Positions 53,096 through 62,415 of a stretch of DNA of 64,000 bases are shown here, piece after piece (the stretch's first letter is position 1; the number at the start of each line of letters is the position of its first letter). The notes under the pieces are model-generated. The model worked only from the letters and a program-made list of their open reading frames with translations, had not been told where the DNA came from and did no database searches. Source of the stretch: Acinetobacter lanii (GTDB taxonomy: Bacteria; Pseudomonadota; Gammaproteobacteria; Pseudomonadales; Moraxellaceae); the NCBI RefSeq assembly GCF_011578285.1, contig NZ_CP049916.1, positions 1,364,001-1,428,000 on the forward strand, in the 5' to 3' direction. Made by a program: the position numbers and the translations under genes.

Positions 53096-54268
53096 AATGC
53101 TTTAACCCACAATTTATATGCACCCATGGCTGAGATTCAAAGTGGTAATATTCATTTTGCTTTAAGTAAACATTTTATCACGCACGTTGACAATCAAACA
53201 CAAACTATTGACCATTATGATTTAAATTCATCCCTAACCAATTTTAATTTTGAGGTCACAGGTAACAATGGTCTAATAACGGTTGATCTGACGAATAACT
53301 CTCGCGTCATTCAAGGAAGCTACACTTATACTCTATCTGGTAATGGACGTAACTCTAGTGGTTCTTCCTCCATTTCAAGTGTTGGATCAACCTATAAAGA
53401 ATTAGTGATTGCTGAAAACTTATCACCTGGGTTCTACTCATTAAAGTTAAATGTAAATTCAAGTTCTATGGCGAGTCTAAATATTCAGCAAGACATAGAA
53501 GTTACTTCACTTACATTTAATGGGTATGAAGTTACTACAGGAAATATATTTATAGATAGTAATGGCATTGTTTCCGCACCAGAAAACTATATTTTAAAAT
53601 TAGGTAATCAAGAAGTCAGTTTTGATGTTGATAAAGGAAATATAGAATCACTGGTATATGAAACCGAGCATGGGTATTTAACATTGAATGCCGATGGTTC
53701 ATATACATACGAATCTAATTGGGCTGAATCCAGTGTAGATGAAGAAAGTTTACATGATCAACTCAATATCGAAATTATGAGTATGGATGGTGAAACTCAA
53801 GGGAGTTATCAAATTGATATTACACCCGATATTAATTCAGTTGTAATTGATGAATTAAACTTTAACGAGGTTGAAGATGCTGATCTAGCTGAATTTAATG
53901 ATAGTACAGATGACTCATCATTTGAGCAGGACTTCATTTGGGATTATGAAGCGATTTTTAATCAAATGAATGTGAATGAGCCTTTACAGTTCTCAATGAA
54001 TGAAGACTCTTTATTTAACGTTCTAAATGTAGTGGAAGAAGATAGTGAGGATTCTCAATTTAATTTCACAGAAGAACAAGGTGTTTTAAGTAGTATTGAT
54101 CCATTGTTAGTGAATACATCAAGTAATGATATTCCTCTTTCAGAATTCTTAAGAGAAACACCTACAAAATCTACTGCCCTGATGAGTAATAAAGTACCAA
54201 CAGTATTGAGTAACTATGAAAATGATTTATTTAATGAACTTTTAACTCAAAATACAACATTGATTTAA
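49391..54268 (+). CDS. large repetitive Ig-like (Bap-type) adhesin
   Basis: The 1625-residue protein starts at GTG 49391, with an in-frame stop two codons upstream. Residues ~1-1235 are about 15 Ig-like domains of 83 residues, each with the pattern TAP..L...L...GQ.I.G..E.GATI....NGKV.G.A.AD..G.Y.L.L..AY.NGE...V.A.D..GN. Residues ~1240-1625 are an acidic, non-repeated end with a VCBS-like YLTLNADGSYTYESN. There is no N-terminal signal peptide, which suits type I secretion, but no secretion genes are nearby. The start lies in mid-domain, so it may be the 3' part of a longer biofilm adhesin. Confidence 0.75.
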   Translation: MSKLFPSFSKNNQTLTGKTEAGAIVTASFNGQVIGTAVADQKGKYSLQLDNAYLNGEEIKVVAQDSSGNSSVAHVVKAKDKTAPTLLTEELDETGQLIKGVSEAGATITATLNGKVIGKGIADDQGAYQLTLNKAYVNGETIQVTAKDQAGNTMSPHTVTTLDITAPTQLSQSISKDNQTVTGKTEAGATVIASFNGQVIGTAVADQKGKYSLQLDKAYLNGEEIKVVAQDSSGNSSVAHVVKAKDKTAPTLLTEELDETGQLIKGVSEAGATITATLNGKVIGKGIADDQGAYQLTLNKAYVNGETIQVTAKDQAGNTMSPHTVTTLDITAPTQLSQSISKDNQTVTGKTEAGATVIASFNGQVIGTAVADQKGKYSLQLDKAYLNGEEIKVVAQDSSGNSSVAHVVKAKDKTAPTLLTEELDETGQLIKGVSEAGATITATLNGKVIGKGIADDQGAYQLTLNKAYVNGETIQVTAKDQAGNTMSPHTVTTLDITAPTQLSQSISKDNQTVTGKTEAGATVIASFNGQVIGTAVADQKGKYSLQLDKAYLNGEEIKVVAQDQSGNSSVAHVVKAKDKTAPTVLTEELDETGQLIKGVSEAGATITATLNGKVIGKGIADDQGVYQLNLNKIYNHGETIYVAAKDKAGNASKSHEIKVFDIDAPDTTAPESLTQELGTDNQTITGSTEKSATITVSHDGKVVGTAVADANGKYSVSLDKAYNNGEKLEVVAKDQAGNATQPNQITAPDTTAPSSLTQAISTDGQTIIGSTESGATVTAMYEGKVVGTAVAGTDGHYTLTLNPAFTNGESIQVTATDKVNNSTQPTTITAPDTTAPAALMQELGTDNQTITGSTEKSATITVSHDGKVVGTAVADANGKYSVSLDKAYNNGEKLEVVAKDQAGNATQPNQITAPDTTAPSSLTQAISTDGQTIIGSTESGATVTAMYEGKVVGTAVAGTDGHYTLTLNPAFTNGESLQVTATDKVNNSTQPTTITAPDTTAPESLTQELGADNRTITGSTEKGATITVSHNGKVVGTAVADANGQYSLSLDKAYSNVEKLEVIAKDAAHNSTAPITIIAPDTTAPIVFTQVISKDGQTITGSTEAGATVTAEYNGKVVGTATAGTDGHYTLSLTPAFSNGESLRVTATDKVNNSTQPTTITAPDTTAPATLTQELDTDNQTMTGSTEQGATVTVSHHGKVVGTAVADANGQYSLSLDKAYNNGEKLAVTAQDPSDNALTHNLYAPMAEIQSGNIHFALSKHFITHVDNQTQTIDHYDLNSSLTNFNFEVTGNNGLITVDLTNNSRVIQGSYTYTLSGNGRNSSGSSSISSVGSTYKELVIAENLSPGFYSLKLNVNSSSMASLNIQQDIEVTSLTFNGYEVTTGNIFIDSNGIVSAPENYILKLGNQEVSFDVDKGNIESLVYETEHGYLTLNADGSYTYESNWAESSVDEESLHDQLNIEIMSMDGETQGSYQIDITPDINSVVIDELNFNEVEDADLAEFNDSTDDSSFEQDFIWDYEAIFNQMNVNEPLQFSMNEDSLFNVLNVVEEDSEDSQFNFTEEQGVLSSIDPLLVNTSSNDIPLSEFLRETPTKSTALMSNKVPTVLSNYENDLFNELLTQNTTLI

Positions 54269-54365
54269 TCTTAAGAAAGTTTTGAGTCATTTAAAGCTTT
54301 CTAAAATTTAGATTTAATTTAAGTTTTAATGATTTTTTACAGAAGTTGTATTTAGTAATTATCTC

Positions 54366-54395
54366 AAAAAAGCCCTGAATCATTCAGGGCTTTTT
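54366..54395. terminator. bidirectional rho-independent terminator
   Basis: AAAAAGCCCTGAAT, CA, TTCAGGGCTTTTT: a strong stem flanked by A and T runs, placed between the convergent adhesin and DUF2171 genes. Confidence 0.9.
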
Positions 54396-54441
54396 ATTCA
54401 AATTTTATGGGTATGACATGGCTGATCTAAGGCAATGAGCT

Positions 54442-54675
54442 TTATGCAGGTTTCCAATCACTTTTGACTTCTTCAGAATCTTTGGTTAAAAGTACTTGAT
54501 TATCTTTAACTTCTTTTACCCACGACACAGGAATCAAATGATGCAAACCGTCGCCGTGCTTGGTGAGTTTAATTTGATCTGAACCTTCCAAATGGTCAAC
54601 TTGACCCACTTTAGTTCCACAAGATGCAATGACATCAGCATGTTTAGTAATATCATTTACGTTAATCGTAGACAT
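54442..54675 (-). CDS. DUF2171 family protein
   Basis: The 77-residue protein begins MSTINVNDITKHADVIASCG and contains KVGQVDHLEGSDQIKLTK and HLIPVSWVKEV, the DUF2171 (PRC-barrel-like) pattern. GAGAAGAGG precedes the ATG. Such proteins are common, small and cytosolic in this genus; function unknown, possibly stress or dormancy related. Confidence 0.8.
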   Translation of the reverse strand: MSTINVNDITKHADVIASCGTKVGQVDHLEGSDQIKLTKHGDGLHHLIPVSWVKEVKDNQVLLTKDSEEVKSDWKPA

Positions 54676-54907
54676 TTAAACCTCTTCTCATTGCGTTGTA
54701 TTAAGTTTCTACCTTAGAGGGTTTTAGATCGTCTGTGGAGAAAAGATTCAGAACGCCAACAAAGCACAATATAAAATTACTTTAGGTTATTTGTGTAAAA
54801 GGATTTCAAAAATTTATTTCTATGTATTTTGAATAGATTCAATGTCCAATCTCTTTTATTTTAACGCCATGTTGAGGGCGTATTTCAAGAATAGCATTTT
54901 GATTTAC

Positions 54908-55789
54908 TTAATCCATCAACAGGGGTTGTTGGGTATCAACGTGTTTTCTTAAAAAATCCCAAACCAATTTAATCCGGGGTTCATGCTGTAAATCGACTAA
55001 AGTCAACATCCAAAAGGTGTGGGTAAAGCGCACTTGTTGTTCTAATACTTGTTGTAACTCAGGACGATTTTCCGCTAAAAACTTGGGTAATATCGCCAAC
55101 CCTGCATCGGCACTCACCGCCAGTTGTTGTGCCAGAATACTACTACTGCGAAAATTTGCAGTCAGCTGGATAGGCAGGCGTTCTAAACAATACAGCTCAG
55201 GGCTATAGACCAAATCATCAATATAATTGACAAAACGATGCTGTTTAAGATCTTCAATGCTATGAATTGATGGATTCGCTGCTAAATAACTTTTACTGCC
55301 ATAAATTTTTAAACAATAATCGGTTAGCCGAGTAATGATATAAGGACCTGATTTGGGGCGGTCAATCGAAATCACAATATCTGCTTCACGATGCGATAAC
55401 TTGAACATTTTCGGGACGGGAATAAGATCAATACTGATCAAGGGGTAGAGCTTGGAAAATTTCACCAACAATTGAGTGAGAAAAGCAGTACCAAAGCCTT
55501 CCGGTGTGCCAATTCGCACACGACCTTCTAATGGGTTATGGGGTTTCTCAATTTGTAAATAGGCTTGTTCCATATGTTCGATGCGCGGTACCAAAGCCAT
55601 GCCTTCCACCGTGAGTTCATAGCCGGTCGCTTCTCGTTTAAATAATGGTGTCCCTAGGGCACGCTCTAATGCCTGTACACGTCGTGCAACGGTACTATGT
55701 TCTACCCCAATAATTTTGGCAGCATTGGTTAAAGTTTTAGCCCGAGCCAAGACCAAGAAATACTGTAAGTGATCCCAATTTATTTTCAT
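54908..55789 (-). CDS. LysR-family transcriptional regulator of the mms operon
   Basis: From ATG 55789 the protein has 293 residues. The N-terminal winged HTH is typical (HLQYFLVLARAKTLTNAAKIIGVEHSTVARRVQALERALGTPLF, read in parts, ~6-50), followed by an effector domain starting near GRVRIGTPEGFG (~88). The longer TTG frame would run into the palindrome at 55805 and is rejected. It is divergent from mmsA with a shared 167-base promoter region, the classical arrangement for a LysR activator and its target. Confidence 0.85.
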   Translation of the reverse strand: MKINWDHLQYFLVLARAKTLTNAAKIIGVEHSTVARRVQALERALGTPLFKREATGYELTVEGMALVPRIEHMEQAYLQIEKPHNPLEGRVRIGTPEGFGTAFLTQLLVKFSKLYPLISIDLIPVPKMFKLSHREADIVISIDRPKSGPYIITRLTDYCLKIYGSKSYLAANPSIHSIEDLKQHRFVNYIDDLVYSPELYCLERLPIQLTANFRSSSILAQQLAVSADAGLAILPKFLAENRPELQQVLEQQVRFTHTFWMLTLVDLQHEPRIKLVWDFLRKHVDTQQPLLMD

Positions 55790-55804
55790 TGTTATGTTCA
55801 CGTC

Positions 55805-55822
55805 TTGTGCAAATTTGCACAA
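55805..55822. promoter_or_regulatory. perfect 18-bp palindrome, probable LysR operator
   Basis: TTGTGCAAATTTGCACAA is a perfect inverted repeat that contains the T-N11-A spacing expected for LysR-type boxes. It lies 15 bases upstream of the regulator ATG and ~135 bases upstream of mmsA, as expected for autoregulation and activation. Confidence 0.65.
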
Positions 55823-55956
55823 TGATCGTGCATGATTTCAGCTTGGTCGTCAAAGGGAATTTTGCTAGTTTGATTTCAGAATATGAAAAAAATGGAGATC
55901 TTAAAAACTCTTTAAGATCTTTGAAAAAGAACAAACAAAACACCCAAGGACAGGTT

Positions 55957-57474
55957 ATGAACGCATTAAATAATATTCAACTGAAGCAAGCGCAGTTATT
56001 GATTAACGGTGAATTTGTCGAATCTAAAACCACGCATTGGCAAGATATTGTCAATCCTGCAACGCAAGAAGTGCTTGGACAAGTCCCTTTTGCGACAACA
56101 GCTGAAGTGAATGCAGCGATTGCTGCGGCTCAAAATGCTTTTGAAACTTGGCGTCAAACCCCGATTCAGGCACGTATGCGCATCATGCTTAAGTTACAAG
56201 ATTTGATTCGTCAAAATGCCAAAGACATTGCGAAAGTACTGACTGCTGAACAAGGTAAAACCTTGGCAGATGCTGAGGGTGATATTCAACGTGGTTTGGA
56301 AGTCGTTGAACATGCTTGTTCTATCGGCAGTTTGCAGATGGGCGAATATATTGAAGGGGTAGCACGTGGTGTAGATACCTATACTTTACAACAGCCTTTA
56401 GGTGTCTGCGCAGGAATTACGCCATTTAACTTTCCTGCCATGATTCCACTTTGGATGTTCCCGATGGCAATCGTCTGTGGTAACACCTTTGTATTGAAGC
56501 CTTCTGAACAAGATCCATTGTCGACCATGATGTTGGTTGAGCTAGCTGTACAGGCAGGCGTTCCCGCAGGTGTACTGAATGTGGTTCATGGTGGTAAAGA
56601 TGTGGTGGATTTACTCTGTACGCATCAAGATATTAAAGCCATTTCATTTGTAGGCTCAACCCATGTCGGCACCCATGTTTATAATTTAGCAGGGCAACAT
56701 GGAAAACGTGTTCAGTCGATGATGGGCGCTAAAAACCATGTGGTGGTCATGCCAGATGCCAATAAAGAACAAACCTTAAATGCTTTAGTCGGTGCAGCGT
56801 TTGGTGCAGCAGGTCAGCGTTGTATGGCCTTGTCTGTTGCGGTGATGGTGGGCGAAGCAAAACATTGGGTTGAAGAATTGGCTGAAAAAGCCAAAACCCT
56901 CAAGGTCAATGCCGGACATGAACCGAATACGGACATTGGACCTGTTATATCGCCGCGTGCGAAAGCCCGTGTCCTAGATCTGATCAATAGTGGAGTTGAG
57001 GAAGGTGCAACCTTATTGCTTGATGGTCGTGATGTGAAAGTCAAAGGCTATGAGCAAGGCAATTTTGTCGGGCAGACCATTTTTACCCATGTTACGACCG
57101 ACATGCGTATTTATAAAGAAGAAATTTTTGGTCCAGTTTTGGCGATCATTACTGTAGATAGCTTAGAAGAAGCGATTGCGCTCATCAACGCTAATCCATT
57201 TGGGAATGGCGTGGGGTTATTCACTCAAAGTGGTGCAACTGCACGTACCTTCCAACATCAGATTAATATTGGTCAAGTGGGCATCAATATTCCCATTCCA
57301 GTGCCGGTACCATTCTTTAGCTTTACCGGTTCGCGCGGTTCTAAATTAGGTGATTTGGGCCCATATGGTAAGCAAGCTGTTCAGTTCTATACGCAAACCA
57401 AAACCATTACCAGTCGCTGGTTTGAAGATAGCCATCAATCGACAGGTGTAAATACCACGATTAACTTAGGTTAA
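55957..57474 (+). CDS. mmsA: methylmalonate-semialdehyde dehydrogenase (CoA-acylating)
   Basis: From ATG 55957 (AAGGACAGG upstream) the protein has 505 residues, the usual MmsA length; the longer frame to 55789 crosses the promoter. Aldehyde dehydrogenase features: PFNFPAMIPLWMFP (~155), SFVGSTHVGTHVY (~235) and the catalytic Cys in FGAAGQRCMALS (~285-290). NIPIPVPVPFFSFTGSRGS is typical of MmsA. It oxidises methylmalonate semialdehyde to propionyl-CoA, the last dedicated step of valine catabolism. First gene of the operon. Confidence 0.95.
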   Translation: MNALNNIQLKQAQLLINGEFVESKTTHWQDIVNPATQEVLGQVPFATTAEVNAAIAAAQNAFETWRQTPIQARMRIMLKLQDLIRQNAKDIAKVLTAEQGKTLADAEGDIQRGLEVVEHACSIGSLQMGEYIEGVARGVDTYTLQQPLGVCAGITPFNFPAMIPLWMFPMAIVCGNTFVLKPSEQDPLSTMMLVELAVQAGVPAGVLNVVHGGKDVVDLLCTHQDIKAISFVGSTHVGTHVYNLAGQHGKRVQSMMGAKNHVVVMPDANKEQTLNALVGAAFGAAGQRCMALSVAVMVGEAKHWVEELAEKAKTLKVNAGHEPNTDIGPVISPRAKARVLDLINSGVEEGATLLLDGRDVKVKGYEQGNFVGQTIFTHVTTDMRIYKEEIFGPVLAIITVDSLEEAIALINANPFGNGVGLFTQSGATARTFQHQINIGQVGINIPIPVPVPFFSFTGSRGSKLGDLGPYGKQAVQFYTQTKTITSRWFEDSHQSTGVNTTINLG

Positions 57475-57485
57475 GGAGGCTGACC

Positions 57486-58376
57486 ATGAAAATTGCATTT
57501 ATTGGTCTAGGCAATATGGGCGGTGCGATGGCACATAACCTCCTCAAAGCAGGACAAGAGGTTTATGGCTTTGACCTAAGTGAAAAGGCATTGCAGGCTT
57601 TTCAAGCGGCAGGTGGTCTCGTGGCTGAGAGCCCACAAGCGGCGGCGCAACATGCAGATGTCGTCATTACTATGTTGCCTGCAGCCAAGCATGTGCGTGA
57701 GGTTTATTTAGGGGAAAATGGTGTATTGGAGGTCTTAAAAGCGGGCAGTCTTTGTATTGATAGCAGTACCATCGATCCCAAAACCATTCAAGATTTAGCA
57801 CACGTGGCTCAAGACAAAGGCATTCAAATGTGTGATGCGCCTGTATCTGGTGGAACCATTGGTGCACAAGCAGGCACACTGACCTTTATGGTCGGTGCAG
57901 ACCAAACGACTTTTGATCGTGCTCAACCTATTTTGGCTTATATGGGCAAAAATACGGTGCATTGTGGGCAAGTGGGTGCAGGTCAAATTGCCAAGATATG
58001 TAATAATCTGATTTTGGGAATTTCTATGGCGGCGGTAGCTGAAGGCATGGCATTGGGCGCTAAACTGGGCATTGATGCACAGGCATTGGCCGGTGTGGTC
58101 AATACTTCAAGTGGTCGTTGTTGGAGTTCAGAAATCTGCAATCCATGGCCAGGCATCAGTCCAAATGCACCTGCTTCTCGTGACTATCATGATGGATTTG
58201 CCAATCAATTAATGTTGAAAGACTTAGGCTTGGCCGTGGAAGCTGCGGGACAAGTGCAACAACCGGTATTACTGGGTGGATTGGTGCAGCAGCTGTATCA
58301 GCAAATGTGCCTACAGGGCAAAAATCAGTTAGATTTCTCTAGCGTGATTCAACAGTATTTACCGCAAAACAATTAA
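57486..58376 (+). CDS. mmsB: 3-hydroxyisobutyrate dehydrogenase
   Basis: The 296-residue protein has a Rossmann start FIGLGNMGGAMAHNLLKAG (~5-23), substrate-binding DAPVSGGTIGAQAGTL (~119-134) and catalytic Lys in GAGQIAKICNNL (~167-178). It makes methylmalonate semialdehyde for MmsA using NAD. AAGGAGG (57474-57480) precedes the ATG and the gene follows mmsA by 11 bases. Confidence 0.95.
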   Translation: MKIAFIGLGNMGGAMAHNLLKAGQEVYGFDLSEKALQAFQAAGGLVAESPQAAAQHADVVITMLPAAKHVREVYLGENGVLEVLKAGSLCIDSSTIDPKTIQDLAHVAQDKGIQMCDAPVSGGTIGAQAGTLTFMVGADQTTFDRAQPILAYMGKNTVHCGQVGAGQIAKICNNLILGISMAAVAEGMALGAKLGIDAQALAGVVNTSSGRCWSSEICNPWPGISPNAPASRDYHDGFANQLMLKDLGLAVEAAGQVQQPVLLGGLVQQLYQQMCLQGKNQLDFSSVIQQYLPQNN

Positions 58377-58565
58377 AACAAGCGTTCATTCAGAAGTTGC
58401 TGCTTCAGGAAAACAAATAGGCTTTAACTAGATTTAAAGCTTTATTGAGATGATGGAGCAGCAACATCAATAACAACAGTGCACCAAGGGATGGGGCATC
58501 AGCCAATGACGATGTGAATACTACAAAATCATGGATAAGAACAAGACAGCATAGAGGATGACATC

Positions 58566-60227
58566 ATGTTGAATTATAAAAACGTTGCAGAACATTTTGA
58601 TTTAAAAGTGGCAGCAGATACGCTGTTGAACGGTTCTCTACAATCTTTAAATGCATGTGAAGAATGTTGTGACCGACATACGAATACCGATCGAGTAGCT
58701 TTATATTGGCAATCCAAAGAAGGTCAGAAAAAACAATATACTTTTAAGCAGTTAAAAGACTATTCAAGTCAATTTGCCAATTTTCTGAAAGCGCAAGGTG
58801 TTGGTCGTGGTGATCGTATTTCTGGGTTACTGCCACGTAATGTAGAGTTGTTGATTACGATTTTGGCAGCATGGCGTATTGGTGCAGTCTATCAACCTTT
58901 ATTCACTGCTTTCGGTCCTAAAGCGATTGAACACCGAGTACAGTTGGCAAAAAGTAAATTTGTGGTCACGGATTTAAACAACCGTCCTAAACTGGATGAA
59001 GTTCAGGAATGTCCGACCATTATTTCAATTGCAGATGCGAATGGGCCAGCTTTGGCTAAGGGGGATCTGAATTTTTGGGATGAGGTGAATGCCCAATCCG
59101 ATCAATGTGATGTGGTACGCCTGACGATTGATGACCCATTTTTGTTGATGTTTACTTCAGGAACCACAGGCTTAGCCAAACCATTAGAAGTGCCGTTAAA
59201 AGCATTAATTGCATTTGGTTTATATATGCAAAATGCAGTGGGTCTGACAGATGATGATGCGTTTTGGAATATTGCTGATCCCGGTTGGGCTTATGGATTG
59301 TACTATGCCATTACAGGGCCGTTGCTGTTGGGGCATGCAACCTTGTTCTATGAAGGTGGATTTAGCACAGACAGTCTGATTCAAATCGCTAAAGAATATA
59401 ACATTACCAATTTAGCTGGGGCACCGACGGCCTATCGCTTAATGATGGCCGCTGATCAGACACAAATGGCCAGTTTGCGTGGTCAATTCCGCAGAGTCAG
59501 TAGCGCAGGTGAGCCGTTAAATCCAGAAGTGATTCGTTGGTTTAAACAGGTCTTAGATGCACCGATTTACGATCACTATGGGCAAACCGAAGTTGGGATG
59601 GTGGTGTGTAATCATCATGCTTTAGAGCATGAAGTCCATGCTGGATCCGCAGGTTTTGCCAGCCCTGGTTATCATATTGCGGTGGTGGATGAACACGGCC
59701 AAGTTTTGCCTCAAGATACTCCAGGCATTTTAGCGATTGATTTAGAGAGATCACCGTTAATGTGGTTTGGCGGCTACAAAGAAAGTCGTAAATCACCATT
59801 TGTGGGCGGTTATTACCTTACGGGAGACACCGCAGAAATTCATGCCGATGGAAGCATGAGTTTTGTTGGGCGTAGTGATGATGTGATCACCACTTCAGGC
59901 TATCGGATTGGGCCGTTCGATGTTGAAAGTGCATTATTAGAACATGATGCAGTTATTGAGGCAGCGGTGGTGGGAGTGCCTGATCCGGAACGTACTGAAG
60001 TGGTCAAAGCCTTTATTGTTTTGGCACAAGACATTACGGCTTCTGACGAGCTGGCTGAAAGTTTAAGTTTATTTGTGAAAAAACGCTTGTCTGCGCATGC
60101 CTATCCGCGTTTAGTGGAATTTGTCACTGAACTTCCAAAGACTCCAAGTGGTAAGATTCAACGTTTCTTGTTACGTAATCAAGAAATCAATAAACAAAAA
60201 GAAGCGGCAGCGACTGCAGTTAATTAA
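58566..60227 (+). CDS. acyl-CoA synthetase (AMP-forming)
   Basis: The 553-residue ANL-family enzyme has the P-loop MFTSGTTGLAKP (~196-207), YGQTEVGM (~338), the hinge and adenine motif TGDTAEIHADGSMSFVGRSDDV (~420-441) and the catalytic Lys in TPSGKIQR (~530-537). It resembles acetyl/medium-chain acyl-CoA synthetases. In this operon it may activate isobutyrate or another short branched acid, giving entry to the pathway. A 189-base gap to mmsB lacks a clear terminator, so read-through is likely. Confidence 0.8.
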   Translation: MLNYKNVAEHFDLKVAADTLLNGSLQSLNACEECCDRHTNTDRVALYWQSKEGQKKQYTFKQLKDYSSQFANFLKAQGVGRGDRISGLLPRNVELLITILAAWRIGAVYQPLFTAFGPKAIEHRVQLAKSKFVVTDLNNRPKLDEVQECPTIISIADANGPALAKGDLNFWDEVNAQSDQCDVVRLTIDDPFLLMFTSGTTGLAKPLEVPLKALIAFGLYMQNAVGLTDDDAFWNIADPGWAYGLYYAITGPLLLGHATLFYEGGFSTDSLIQIAKEYNITNLAGAPTAYRLMMAADQTQMASLRGQFRRVSSAGEPLNPEVIRWFKQVLDAPIYDHYGQTEVGMVVCNHHALEHEVHAGSAGFASPGYHIAVVDEHGQVLPQDTPGILAIDLERSPLMWFGGYKESRKSPFVGGYYLTGDTAEIHADGSMSFVGRSDDVITTSGYRIGPFDVESALLEHDAVIEAAVVGVPDPERTEVVKAFIVLAQDITASDELAESLSLFVKKRLSAHAYPRLVEFVTELPKTPSGKIQRFLLRNQEINKQKEAAATAVN

Positions 60228-60246
60228 TTGATTCAAAGGATGAAAA

Positions 60247-61374
60247 ATGCAACTCACAGAAGAGCAAGTGCTGATTCAAGATATGGCAAAAAGTTTTGCC
60301 TTAGAGCAAATTAAACCTTTTGCTGCAGAATGGGATGAAAAAGGTATTTTTCCCAAACAAGCACTGAAACAAATGGGTGAATTAGGCTTTTTAGGCATGT
60401 TGGTGCCGGCTGAATGGGGCGGATCAGAAACAGGTAATCTGGCCTATGTGTTGGCACTTGAGGAAATAGCTGCTGCAGATGGTGCAACCTCAACCATCAT
60501 GAGTGTGCATAATTCTGTAGGCTGTGTGCCGATTTTAAATTTTGGTACAGATGAGCAAAAGCAGCAATATCTGACCCCTTTGGCTCAAGGTGAGATGATT
60601 GGCGCCTTTGCTTTAACTGAACCCCATACCGGTTCAGACGCTGCCGCGATTAAGACTCGGGCAGTGAAAGATGGTGATTATTACGTTTTAAATGGGGCCA
60701 AACAATTTATTACTTCAGGTCATAATGCGGGTGTCATCATTGTATTTGCGGTCACAGATCCAAATGCAGGTAAAAAAGGCATGAGCGCATTTTTAGTACC
60801 GCGTGATACTGAAGGTTACGAAGTGATTCGAGTCGAAGAAAAGCTGGGCTTACATGCATCGGATACCTGTCAAATTGCCTTAACCGATGTACGTTTGCAC
60901 AAAAGTATGTTGTTGGGCAAAGAAGGCGATGGTCTAAAAATTGCCTTGTCTAATTTAGAGGGTGGACGTATTGGTATTGCTGCTCAGGCGGTAGGTTTAG
61001 CGCGTGCAGCATTAGAAGAAGCGACACGCTATGCCAAAGAACGTATCGCATTTGGTAAACCGATTTTTGAACAACAAGCCATCTCATTTCGTTTGGCCAG
61101 CATGGCCACTGAAATTCATGCAGCGCGTCAAATGGTACATTATGCCGCGCGTTTGAAAGAAGCAGGACAAGCCTGTTTAACCGAAGCATCAATGGCTAAG
61201 CTGTTTTCTTCAGAAATGACCGAGCGTGTCTGTTCACAAGCATTACAAATCTTTGGGGGGTATGGTTATTTGAAAGACTTTCCGATTGAGCGGATTTATC
61301 GAGATGCACGAATTTGCCAAATTTATGAAGGCACTAGTGATATTCAACGCTTAGTGATTGCACGTAGTTTATAA
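60247..61374 (+). CDS. acyl-CoA dehydrogenase (probable isobutyryl-CoA dehydrogenase)
   Basis: The 375-residue protein is a true acyl-CoA dehydrogenase, unlike the SfnB-like genes: [17 protein letters not shown] (~120-136), [11 protein letters not shown], a [23 protein letters not shown] block and the catalytic Glu in YEGTSDIQ (~361-368). AAGGATG precedes the ATG. It should convert isobutyryl-CoA to methacrylyl-CoA with FAD; substrate is inferred from the operon. Confidence 0.88.
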   Translation: MQLTEEQVLIQDMAKSFALEQIKPFAAEWDEKGIFPKQALKQMGELGFLGMLVPAEWGGSETGNLAYVLALEEIAAADGATSTIMSVHNSVGCVPILNFGTDEQKQQYLTPLAQGEMIGAFALTEPHTGSDAAAIKTRAVKDGDYYVLNGAKQFITSGHNAGVIIVFAVTDPNAGKKGMSAFLVPRDTEGYEVIRVEEKLGLHASDTCQIALTDVRLHKSMLLGKEGDGLKIALSNLEGGRIGIAAQAVGLARAALEEATRYAKERIAFGKPIFEQQAISFRLASMATEIHAARQMVHYAARLKEAGQACLTEASMAKLFSSEMTERVCSQALQIFGGYGYLKDFPIERIYRDARICQIYEGTSDIQRLVIARSL

Positions 61375-61492
61375 GTTTAATTTCACTCAAGCGTGGATTA
61401 ACGTGTTGGGGTGGAACTTAAGAATAAATAGCAAGAAAGTCAAACGATTCAAACACAAAGCTCAATGATGGAAGAACAAAGGAAAAGACCAG

Positions 61493-62266
61493 ATGACTTG
61501 GCAAACGATTGTATTGGAAAAAAATAAAGGTGTGGGTCTGATTACTCTGAATCGACCTAAAGCCCTGAATGCATTAAATACAGAACTCATTACTGAATTG
61601 AACCTTGCATTAGATGAATTAGAAAAAGATGCTTCAATTGGTTGTATTGTGCTGACCGGTTCAGAAAAAGCGTTCGCTGCAGGTGCAGATATTAAAGAAA
61701 TGGCGGAACTCAATTTCCCCAATATCTATTTCGATGATTTCTTTAGTTTGGCAGATCGAATTGCACAGCGCCGTAAGCCTTTAATTGCAGCGGTCAGTGG
61801 ATATGCCTTGGGTGGTGGATGTGAGTTGGCACTGATGTGTGACTTTATTTACTGTGCTGATAATGCCAAATTCGCCTTACCTGAAGTGACTTTGGGTGTA
61901 CTCCCAGGGATTGGCGGTACACAGCGATTAACTTTAGCGGTAGGTAAAGCGAAAGCCATGGAAATGTGTCTGACTGCCCGTCAAATGGGTGCAGTTGAGG
62001 CTGAGCAAAGTGGCTTAGTTGCACGCGTATTTGCTCAAGCTGAGCTATTAGAACAGACCTTACAAGCAGCAGAAAAAATTGCGGAAAAATCCTTAACCGC
62101 AGTAATGATGATTAAGGAATCTATTAACCGTGCTTTTGAAGTGAGTCTCGCAGAAGGCTTACGCTTTGAGCGTCGGACTTTCCATTCGATTTTCGCAACT
62201 CAGGATCAAAAAGAAGGGATGCGTGCTTTTATTGAGAAGCGACCTGCACAGTTTAAAAATCAATAG
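61493..62266 (+). CDS. enoyl-CoA hydratase
   Basis: The 257-residue crotonase has the oxyanion-hole segment FAAGADIKEMAEL (~61-73), ALGGGCELALMCDF (~104-117) and the catalytic Glu residues in PEVTLGVLPGIGGTQRL (~131-147). It hydrates methacrylyl-CoA to 3-hydroxyisobutyryl-CoA, between the dehydrogenase and the hydrolase encoded on either side. Confidence 0.9.
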   Translation: MTWQTIVLEKNKGVGLITLNRPKALNALNTELITELNLALDELEKDASIGCIVLTGSEKAFAAGADIKEMAELNFPNIYFDDFFSLADRIAQRRKPLIAAVSGYALGGGCELALMCDFIYCADNAKFALPEVTLGVLPGIGGTQRLTLAVGKAKAMEMCLTARQMGAVEAEQSGLVARVFAQAELLEQTLQAAEKIAEKSLTAVMMIKESINRAFEVSLAEGLRFERRTFHSIFATQDQKEGMRAFIEKRPAQFKNQ

Positions 62267-62415
62267 TGAGAGAGGGAGCATGTGTAAATATGCAATCCCT
62301 CGTTGCAATACCCATTTATATGCGAGGTGTGATGGGTATAGGTCATGGATGAAAAACGTCAAGGTATGACGTTCATCCTAAAAAATGATGAAAACAAAAA
62401 TAAGGTGAAATCAAC

